Shown here: piece after piece, positions 5,541 through 11,408 of the stretch | Position numbering within the stretch: the first letter of the stretch is position 1 | Layout: every line of letters starts with the position of its first letter | Assembly (NCBI GenBank): GCA_903885885.1 | Contig: CAISKJ010001793.1 | Location: 1 to 11,408 of the forward strand | DNA: 11,408 bases | Reading direction: 5' to 3' | Origin: an uncultured delta proteobacterium | GTDB taxonomy: Bacteria > Myxococcota_A > Polyangia > Polyangiales > Ga0077539 | Notes under the pieces: generated by a model | What the model saw: the letters and a program-made list of their open reading frames with translations, nothing else | What the model was told of the DNA's origin: nothing | The model's database searches: none | Translations under genes and position numbers: made by a program

Positions 5541-7760
5541 ATGACGCTCGACGAAGAGATCCTGCGTGAGTTTCTGATCGAGAGCCGTGAGGCCCTCGAC
5601 CTGCTCGACCGAGACCTGGTGGCGCTCGAGCGCGACCCCTCGGCGCAGCAGCGCATCGCGGGCATTTTTCGCGCGGTGCACACGATCAAGGGCACGGCGG
5701 GCTTTCTCGGGTTCAAGCAGCTCGAGCTGGTGACGCACGCGGGCGAAAACCTCTTGAGCCGCCTGCGCGACGGTCGCATCACGCTGACGGCTCGCATGAC
5801 CACGGCGCTCCTCGCGATGTGCGACGCCGTGCGGCAGATCCTCGCGACGGTCGAGGCCGACGGCACCGAGGGGGGCGCCGACCTCGGGCCCCTCGTGGGC
5901 GCGCTCAACAGCCTCCACGCGACGCCCAGCGCGCTGCCGGCGCCCGTGCGCGTCAAGAGCCGCTCGCCGGAGCCCGCGCCCGAGCCCGCGCCGACGATCC
6001 TCGAGAAGGCGCCGGTGAACGCGCCCGCGCCCGCTCCGCCGACGCCCGTCGTGGCGCTGACCGAGATCGTCGTCGATCGCGACGTGCCCGCCGAGACGAG
6101 CGTCCGCGTCGACGTGGCCCTCCTCGATCGGCTCATGAACCTCGTGGGCGAGCTGGTGCTCGCGCGCAATCAGATCCTGCAGCTCGGCGAGGTGCGCGAC
6201 GCCTCCTTCGGCGCGGCCTCGCAGCGGTTGAACCTCATCACCACGGAGCTGCAAGAGGGCGTGATGAAGACCCGCATGCAGCCCATCGGCAACGTGCTGC
6301 ACAAATTTCCGCGCGTTGTGCGCGACCTCGCACAATCGTGCGGCAAGCGCGCGGAGATCGAGATGGAGGGCGTCGAGACCGAGCTCGATCGCACCATCAT
6401 CGAGGCGGTGCGCGACCCGCTCACCCACGTGGTGCGCAACGCGATCGACCACGGCATCGAGGCGCCCGCCGCCCGCGCGGCCGCGGGCAAACCCGCCACG
6501 GGGCGACTCACGTTGCGAGCCTTTCACGAGGGCGGGCGGGTGAACATCGAGGTCGCCGACGACGGCGCGGGCATCGACCCCGAGCGCCTGCGGCAGAGCG
6601 CGGTGCGCCGCGGGGTGATCTCCGCCGAGCGGGCCTCGCGCATGACCGACCACGAGTCCATCGGGCTGATCTTCATGGCGGGCTTCTCGACGGCCACCGA
6701 GGTGACGCGCCTCTCGGGCCGCGGCGTCGGCATGGACGTGGTGCGCACCAACGTGGAGAAGATCGGCGGCACCGTCGAGGTGCAGAGCGTCGTGGGGCGC
6801 GGCACCACGCTCAAGATCAAGATCCCCCTCACGCTCGCCATCGTGCCCGCGCTCGTGGTGAGCGACGACGGCGAGCGCTACGCCATCCCGCAGGTGAGCC
6901 TGCTCGAGCTCGTGCGCCTCGAGGGGCCGCAGGCGCTCGCGAGCATCGAGAGCCTGCAGGGGACGCCCATCTTTCGGCTGCGCGGCAACCTGCTCCCGCT
7001 GGTGTACCTCCGCGCGGCGCTCGGCGGCGGCGCCCGCCCGCCCTCCGACGAGCCCGTGAACATCGTGGTGGTGCAGGCCGAGGACCGCCCCTTCGGCCTC
7101 GTGGTCGACGGCGTGAACGACACCGGCGAGATCGTGGTGAAGCCCTTCGGCCGCGAGATCAAGGGCGTGTCGGTCTTCGCGGGGGCCACCATCATGGGCG
7201 ACGGGCGCGTGGCGCTCATCCTCGACGTGCTCGGGCTCGCGCAGCGCAGCGGGATCATGGCGCGCGGGCGCGACCTGCTGCGCGGCGACGAGGCGGACGC
7301 GGCGGGCGACGCGCGGCCGCGGCAGGCGCTGCTGCTCTTTCAGGTGGGCGACGACGCGCGCATCGGATTGCCGCTGCACAAGGTGGCGCGCCTCGAGGAG
7401 TTCTCGCGCGACCGCATCGAGCGCGCGGGGCACCGCAAGGTGGTGCAGTACCGCGGCGAGATCCTGCCCCTCGTCGACCTCTGCGCGTTCTTCGGCCAGG
7501 CCGACGCCGGGTGCACCGCGGGCCCCGACGCCGAGCCCCTCCAGGTGATCGTGTATGCCGAGAACGAGCGTCGCTTCGGCCTCGTGGTGCGGCGCATCCT
7601 CGACATCGTCGACGACACGCCCCCCATCGAGTGCGACGCGGCCTCGCCGGGCCTCCTCGGCTCGACGACGATCCAGGGCCGCGTGACCGACCTCCTCGAC
7701 GTCGCGGGCGTGATCCGCGCGGTGGATCCTGCGCTCCTCGAGAAGCGCGCGGCGGCCTGA
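5541..7760 (+). CDS. cheA: Chemotaxis histidine kinase CheA with two C-terminal CheW-like domains
   Basis: A 739-residue CheA. The HPt domain (1-~110) has phospho-acceptor H47 in VHTIKGTAGF. A Pro/Ala-rich linker (about 130-185) replaces the CheY-binding P2 domain. The P3 dimerisation helices (~187-240) carry DRLMNLVGELVLARNQ. The ATPase domain (~255-428) has the N box (HVVRNAIDHG, 297-305), G1 box (DDGAG, 340-344) and G2 box (GRGVGMDVV, 393-401). Two CheW-like domains follow, P5a (~431-567) and P5b (~593-728), in place of the usual single one. CheA autophosphorylates in complex with CheW and receptors, then phosphorylates CheY and CheB. The MTLDEEILREFLIES start fits the HPt N-terminus and a weak AGGG lies 9 bases upstream. 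cheW follows after 20 bp. With no P2, regulators may dock directly on the kinase core or on the HPt domain. Confidence 0.97.
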   Translation: MTLDEEILREFLIESREALDLLDRDLVALERDPSAQQRIAGIFRAVHTIKGTAGFLGFKQLELVTHAGENLLSRLRDGRITLTARMTTALLAMCDAVRQILATVEADGTEGGADLGPLVGALNSLHATPSALPAPVRVKSRSPEPAPEPAPTILEKAPVNAPAPAPPTPVVALTEIVVDRDVPAETSVRVDVALLDRLMNLVGELVLARNQILQLGEVRDASFGAASQRLNLITTELQEGVMKTRMQPIGNVLHKFPRVVRDLAQSCGKRAEIEMEGVETELDRTIIEAVRDPLTHVVRNAIDHGIEAPAARAAAGKPATGRLTLRAFHEGGRVNIEVADDGAGIDPERLRQSAVRRGVISAERASRMTDHESIGLIFMAGFSTATEVTRLSGRGVGMDVVRTNVEKIGGTVEVQSVVGRGTTLKIKIPLTLAIVPALVVSDDGERYAIPQVSLLELVRLEGPQALASIESLQGTPIFRLRGNLLPLVYLRAALGGGARPPSDEPVNIVVVQAEDRPFGLVVDGVNDTGEIVVKPFGREIKGVSVFAGATIMGDGRVALILDVLGLAQRSGIMARGRDLLRGDEADAAGDARPRQALLLFQVGDDARIGLPLHKVARLEEFSRDRIERAGHRKVVQYRGEILPLVDLCAFFGQADAGCTAGPDAEPLQVIVYAENERRFGLVVRRILDIVDDTPPIECDAASPGLLGSTTIQGRVTDLLDVAGVIRAVDPALLEKRAAA

Positions 7761-7780
7761 GAAAGAAGCGACACACCGCC

Positions 7781-8230
7781 ATGGCACGGCAGCTCTGCAC
7801 CTTCTACCTCAACGGCCTCTACCTCGGCGTCGACGTGACGCGCGTGCAGGAGGTGATTCGCTACCAGGAGATGACCCGCGTGCCCCTCGCGGCCCCCGAG
7901 GTGCGCGGGCTCATCAACCTCCGCGGCCAGATCGTGACGGCGATCGAGCTGCGCACGCGCATGGGCCTGCCCCCGCGCCCCGACGATCAGCGGCCCATGA
8001 ACGTGGTGATCCGCGCGAGCTGGGGCGGCCACGTGAGCCTCCTCGTCGACGAGATCGGCGACGTGATCGAGGTCGACGAGGAGACCTTCGAGCCCATGCC
8101 CGAGACCGTGCCCGCGGCCTCGCGCGAGCTCTTTCTGGGGGTGTTCAAGCTCAGCGACCGGCTGCTGCTCGTGCTCGACACCGAGCGCGCGATCTGCGGC
8201 TCCGACTTGCGCGAGGGTGCTCGCGGCTGA
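7781..8230 (+). CDS. cheW: CheW coupling protein
   Basis: A 149-residue single CheW domain. LCTFYLNGLYLGVDVTRVQEVIRYQ (residues 5-29) opens it; RVPLAAPEVRGLINLRGQIV (33-52) is the conserved receptor/CheA-binding hairpin with the family's GLINLRG; VSLLVDEIGDVIEVDEE and GVFKLSDRLLLVLD complete the double barrel. CheW links the receptor tip to the P5 domain of CheA in the signalling array, in the cytoplasm. The ATG at 7781 follows the cheA stop by 20 bp with a purine-rich leader (GAAAGAAG), so the two are co-transcribed. Length is slightly shorter than the usual ~160 residues, with no missing element. It sits directly upstream of the globin-coupled receptor, which is therefore its most likely partner. 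Confidence 0.97.
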   Translation: MARQLCTFYLNGLYLGVDVTRVQEVIRYQEMTRVPLAAPEVRGLINLRGQIVTAIELRTRMGLPPRPDDQRPMNVVIRASWGGHVSLLVDEIGDVIEVDEETFEPMPETVPAASRELFLGVFKLSDRLLLVLDTERAICGSDLREGARG

Positions 8231-8262
8231 GCGCCCCCAGGGCACCGTTTTCACTTTCAGTA

Positions 8263-8274
8263 CGAACGCGTTCG
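8263..8274. repeat. 12-bp perfect palindrome upstream of the receptor gene
   Basis: CGAACGCGTTCG, centred about 25 bp before the receptor ATG, in the only sizeable gap (62 bp) within the operon. It could be an operator for separate control of the receptor or a small RNA hairpin near the ribosome-binding site (GGAG at 8282-8285). No binding protein can be named from the sequence. Confidence 0.35.
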
Positions 8275-8292
8275 CCTCGACGGAGAAACCAG

Positions 8293-9960
8293 ATGTTTCA
8301 ATCGATCAAGAAGCCCGCCGCGCCCAGCACGTCTACGAAGTCTGCGCGGGCGCAGGGCCCCGCCGGGGCCGCGGCGAAAGACAACGGGCGCGGTGCGCGT
8401 GCCGGGGCCGAGCGCTCGACCCGCAGGCTCACCGAACAGTACGGGATGAACAGCAAGACGCTGGCCCATCGCCGCGAGTTTCTGCGCCTCGGCGAGCAGG
8501 AGCGGGCCGTGATGATGGAGCTCATTCCCTGGGCCAAGGAGCACGCCCCGAAGATCGCGCGGGAGTTCTATGACTGGCAGTTCGCGTTCTCGCGCACGCG
8601 CGAGTTCTTCGAGCGCTACGCCGACCGCAAGGGGATGTCGCTCGGAACGCTGCGGCGCCACCTCGAGATGGCCCAGACGGGCTACTTCGTGGGCCTCTTC
8701 GAAGGGGCCACCTCAAACTGGGACGAGGACTACTTCGAGAGCCGGCTTTACATCGGCTGGCTCCACGACCAGATCGACCTGCCCTTCAAGTGGTACATCG
8801 GCGCGTACGCCGAGTACCAGACGCTGTCGCGCGCCCATCTGCTGAAGAGCTTCGAAGACGTGGCCTACGTGCTGCGCGCCGAGGCGGCCCTCTCGCGGGT
8901 GTTCAACTACGACATGCAGGCGGTGGGCGACTCGTTCTTCCTCAACACCATCGAGTCGATGGGCCTCGACCTCGCCATGACGCAGGACGATGAGAGCGAC
9001 AAGACCGAGCACCTCGACCAGCTGAAGCTCAACGTGCAGGTGCTCATGCAGCAGGTGGTGGCGATCGCGGACAAGCGCCTCAACGACGAGGTGTTCAACG
9101 TCGAGATCGCGGGTAAGTTCGGCGGGGCCATCATGCGGGTGGTCTCGTCGCTGCGCGAGTTGCTGCAGCAGGTGGGCGAAGGCGCGCAGCAGCTCGCCGG
9201 CGCGAGCGAGGAGCTCATGGCGGTGAGCAAGACGCTGGGCAAGGACTCGGAGCACACCGCGGCGCAGGCGGGCGTGGTGTCGACCGCCGCGACGGAGATC
9301 AGCGCCAACGTGCAGACCGTGGCGGCGAGCTCGGAGGAGATGACCGCAAGCATCCGCGAGATCGCCAAAAGCGCCTCGGAGGCGACGCGCGTCGCCTCGG
9401 GCGCCGTGAAGGTGGCGGAGAACACCAACGCCACGGTGGCGCGCCTCGGCGAGAGTAGCGCGGAGATTGGCAAGGTGATCAAGGTGATTACCTCGATCGC
9501 GCAGCAGACCAACCTGCTGGCGCTCAACGCCACCATCGAGGCGGCGCGCGCGGGCGAGGCGGGCAAAGGGTTCGCCGTGGTGGCCAACGAGGTGAAGGAG
9601 CTCGCCAAGGAGACCGCCAAGGCCACCGAGGACATCAGCCAGAAGATCGAGTCGATTCAGGGAAGCACGCGCGGCGCGGTGTCGGCCATCGGCCAGATCG
9701 GCGAGATCATCAATCAGATCAGCGACATTCAGAACACCATCGCCGCGGCCATCGAGGAGCAGACCGCGACGACCAACGAGATCACCCGGAGCGTGACCGA
9801 GGTGGCCAAGGGCAGCGGCGAGATCGCCCACACGATCACGGCGGTGGCCACGTCGGCGCAGAGCACCTCGGTGGGCGCGATCAACACCCAGCGCGCGGCG
9901 GCGGACCTCGCGCGCATGGCGAGCGCCCTGCAGACCATGGCCGGACAGTTTGTGAGCTGA
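8293..9960 (+). CDS. Globin-coupled methyl-accepting chemotaxis protein (soluble, HemAT-like)
   Basis: A 555-residue receptor with no transmembrane segment. Residues 1-45 are a basic, Ala/Gly/Ser-rich tail, probably disordered. Residues ~46-200 are a sensor globin: the proximal haem ligand is H158 in the IGWLHDQIDLPFKWYIGAY signature of globin-coupled sensors, and Y93 in REFYDWQF is the likely distal B10 residue. A helical neck (~235-300) leads to the MCP signalling domain, with tip IAQQTNLLALNATIEAARAG (402-421) followed by FAVVANEVKELA. Two perfect methylation motifs flank it: AASSEEMTAS (344-353) and AAAIEEQTAT (484-493). By analogy with HemAT, oxygen or another gas would bind the haem and change CheA activity. 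GGAG lies 7 bases before the ATG. No CheR-tether pentapeptide at the C-terminus. Ligand and taxis role are inferred. Confidence 0.95.
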   Translation: MFQSIKKPAAPSTSTKSARAQGPAGAAAKDNGRGARAGAERSTRRLTEQYGMNSKTLAHRREFLRLGEQERAVMMELIPWAKEHAPKIAREFYDWQFAFSRTREFFERYADRKGMSLGTLRRHLEMAQTGYFVGLFEGATSNWDEDYFESRLYIGWLHDQIDLPFKWYIGAYAEYQTLSRAHLLKSFEDVAYVLRAEAALSRVFNYDMQAVGDSFFLNTIESMGLDLAMTQDDESDKTEHLDQLKLNVQVLMQQVVAIADKRLNDEVFNVEIAGKFGGAIMRVVSSLRELLQQVGEGAQQLAGASEELMAVSKTLGKDSEHTAAQAGVVSTAATEISANVQTVAASSEEMTASIREIAKSASEATRVASGAVKVAENTNATVARLGESSAEIGKVIKVITSIAQQTNLLALNATIEAARAGEAGKGFAVVANEVKELAKETAKATEDISQKIESIQGSTRGAVSAIGQIGEIINQISDIQNTIAAAIEEQTATTNEITRSVTEVAKGSGEIAHTITAVATSAQSTSVGAINTQRAAADLARMASALQTMAGQFVS

Positions 9961-9976
9961 GAGAGGGGCTGCGACG

Positions 9977-10351
9977 ATGCGTGCGATGGTGGTCGATGAC
10001 TCGCGGGCGATGCGCTCGATTCTGCGCAAGCACCTGGCGGCGATCGGGTTCGAGGTGACGGCTGAGGGCGCGAACGGGCTCGACGCGCTCGCGCGGCTCC
10101 GCGAGGGGCCGACGCCGGACCTCGCCCTGGTCGACTGGAACATGCCCGAGATGAACGGGCTCGAGTTCGTGACCGCCCTGCGGACCGAGCGCGCGTGGGA
10201 CGCGATGCGTGTGGTGATGGTGACCACCGAGACCGAGTTCGACAACATTCACACGGCCCTCGCGGCGGGGGCCAACGAGTACCTCATGAAGCCCTTCACG
10301 GAAGAGGCGCTGCGCGAAAAGCTCGCGCTGCTCGGCTTCCAGGTAGGCTGA
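9977..10351 (+). CDS. cheY: CheY response regulator
   Basis: A 124-residue single receiver domain with all functional residues: D7/D8 (MVVDDSRAMR), D53 in VDWNMPEMNGLEF, T83 (MVTTETE) and K105 (LMKPFTEE). Phosphorylated by CheA, it would carry the signal to a motor or other output. It begins 16 bp after the receptor stop, with GAGAGG at 9961-9966, and is followed by cheB after 10 bp, so it is part of the same operon. It is the operon's own CheY; the paralogue on the opposite strand shares its core. Which motor or target it acts on is not visible, since no flagellar or type IV pilus gene lies in the window. Confidence 0.96.
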   Translation: MRAMVVDDSRAMRSILRKHLAAIGFEVTAEGANGLDALARLREGPTPDLALVDWNMPEMNGLEFVTALRTERAWDAMRVVMVTTETEFDNIHTALAAGANEYLMKPFTEEALREKLALLGFQVG

Positions 10352-10361
10352 GCGCTACGCA

Positions 10362-11408
10362 ATGCCCCCGATCAAGGTGCTCATCGTCGACGACTCCCTC
10401 GTGGCGCGACGCGTCCTCTTCGAGGCGCTCACGTCGGCGCCGGAGATCCAGGTCGTGGGCACCTCCTCCGACGGGCGCCGCGCCCTCGCGCGCATGCCGA
10501 CGCTGCGCCCCGACGTGGTCACGCTCGACGTCGAGATGCCCGGCATGGACGGGCTCGAGACCCTCGCCGAGATTCGCAAGCAGCACCCCGCGGTGCGGGT
10601 CATCATGGTGAGCTCGCTCTCGGCGCGCGCGGTGCGAACCACCTTCGAGGCCTTCGCGCTCGGCGCCGTCGACTGCGTCGCCAAGCCCTCGTCCGATGGC
10701 TCCTCGCTGGCGATGCGCGAGCAGCTCGTGGCCAAGATCCGCGCGCTCTTCCCCACCTCTGCGCGTTCGAGCCGACCCCCGGCGACCGCGCGCACGATGC
10801 CCGGCTACGCGCCGCCCGTGAGCGTGACCGGCGGCGAGGTCGTCGACGTGGTGGCCGTCGCCGCGTCGACGGGCGGGCCCAACGCCCTCGCGGCGCTCCT
10901 GCGCGCGCTGCCGGCGTCGCTGCGGGTGCCGATCTTGATCGTGCAGCACATGCCGCCGGTGTTCACCCTCCAGCTCGCGGGTCGCCTCGCGGCGCAGACG
11001 GGGAAGAACGTGGCCGAGGGCATCGAGGGCGAGGTGCTCGCGCCGGGCGTGGTGCGCATCGCGCCGGGCGACTTTCACATGACGGTGCGTCGTGACGGCA
11101 TGCACCTCCGGCTGGGGCTCAACCGCGACGCGCAGGTGAACTCGTGCCGACCGGCGGCCGACGTGCTCTTTCGCTCCGTGGCCGAGGCGTACGGGCCGCA
11201 CAGCCTCGCGGTGGTGCTCACGGGCATGGGGCAAGACGGCCTGCGCGGGTGTCAGCAGCTGCGCGAGGCGGGGGCGCAGGTGCTCGTGCAAGACGAGGCG
11301 AGCTCGGTCGTGTGGGGCATGCCGGGGTTCGTCGCGCGCGCGGGCCTCGCCCACGCGGTGTTGCCCCTCGACGAGATGGCTAACGAGATCGTGCAGCGCC
11401 TGCGCCGC
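10362..11408 (+). CDS. cheB: CheB protein-glutamate methylesterase/deamidase, 3' end beyond window
   Basis: The frame is open to the last base: 349 codons without a stop, so the end is off the window, though little should be missing as typical CheB is about 350 residues. The receiver domain (1-~130) has D10/D11, D56 in TLDVEMPGMDG and K108. A Pro/Ala/Ser linker (~132-158) follows, then the methylesterase domain with the catalytic triad S169 (AASTGGP), H196 (VQHMPP) and D292 (GMGQDG). It removes methyl groups from, and deamidates, glutamates of chemoreceptors when phosphorylated by CheA, giving adaptation. Its natural substrate here is the neighbouring receptor, whose two methylation motifs are intact. 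The start at 10362 lacks a clear Shine-Dalgarno sequence but is 10 bp after the cheY stop, so coupling is likely. The matching cheR is not in the window. Confidence 0.95.
   Translation, partial: MPPIKVLIVDDSLVARRVLFEALTSAPEIQVVGTSSDGRRALARMPTLRPDVVTLDVEMPGMDGLETLAEIRKQHPAVRVIMVSSLSARAVRTTFEAFALGAVDCVAKPSSDGSSLAMREQLVAKIRALFPTSARSSRPPATARTMPGYAPPVSVTGGEVVDVVAVAASTGGPNALAALLRALPASLRVPILIVQHMPPVFTLQLAGRLAAQTGKNVAEGIEGEVLAPGVVRIAPGDFHMTVRRDGMHLRLGLNRDAQVNSCRPAADVLFRSVAEAYGPHSLAVVLTGMGQDGLRGCQQLREAGAQVLVQDEASSVVWGMPGFVARAGLAHAVLPLDEMANEIVQRLRR

Noticed and set aside
5268..7787. Very long open frame antisense to cheA (839 codons)
   Set aside because: It is rich in His, Arg and Ala, lacks any domain pattern and mirrors the codon bias of cheA; such antisense frames are expected at this GC content.
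8713..10248. Long antisense frame over the receptor and cheY (511 codons)
   Set aside because: No recognisable domain; the sense strand encodes well-conserved globin, MCP and CheY motifs.
1..11408. CRISPR arrays, tRNA or rRNA genes, insertion sequences
   Set aside because: No regularly spaced repeats, no cloverleaf-like or rRNA-like stretch, and no transposase or terminal inverted repeats were seen.

Overview
The window is very GC-rich DNA (roughly 70% or more) with tightly packed genes, ATGA/GTGA start-stop overlaps and strong third-position GC. The gene content points to a Gram-negative, probably delta-proteobacterial/Myxococcota-like chromosome: an HDOD protein, a soluble hybrid histidine kinase, a globin-coupled chemoreceptor, a tandem-CheW CheA and a DcrB/EagR-like (DUF1795) protein. 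The lineage is inferred from gene style, not from a marker gene.

Layout. (1) 1-817: the 3' end of an unrecognised gene, then a small DUF1795-type protein, possibly the edge of a type VI secretion effector locus. (2) 818-908: a short gap with a TATAAAT box and a possible 19-codon leader ORF. (3) 909-4306: an HDOD protein and a cytoplasmic GAF-like/HisKA/HATPase/pseudo-receiver/receiver kinase, translationally coupled. (4) 4311-5204, minus strand: a single-domain CheY-like regulator followed by a CheX/CheC-type phosphatase that carries the family motif with exact spacing. (5) 5205-5540: a 336-bp divergent control region with an AT-rich island, inverted repeats and a good -24/-12 (sigma-54-like) candidate. 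(6) 5541-11408, plus strand: cheA, cheW, a soluble globin-coupled methyl-accepting protein, cheY and cheB; cheB is still open at the window edge.

How it fits together. The plus-strand operon is a nearly complete chemosensory pathway built round one cytoplasmic haem-type receptor. Oxygen or another gas ligand would be sensed by the globin domain. CheW couples the receptor to CheA, which phosphorylates CheY, and CheB demethylates the receptor at two perfect methylation motifs. CheA has no recognisable P2 domain and carries two CheW-like C-terminal domains. The minus-strand pair adds a second CheY and a phosphatase, so phosphate removal or a second output may be built into the locus. No cheR, cheD or flagellar gene is seen, so the output (motility or another behaviour) is not shown by this window. 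Every protein from the HDOD gene onward belongs to a known family. What is unusual is the combination and arrangement; I do not see a wholly new system.
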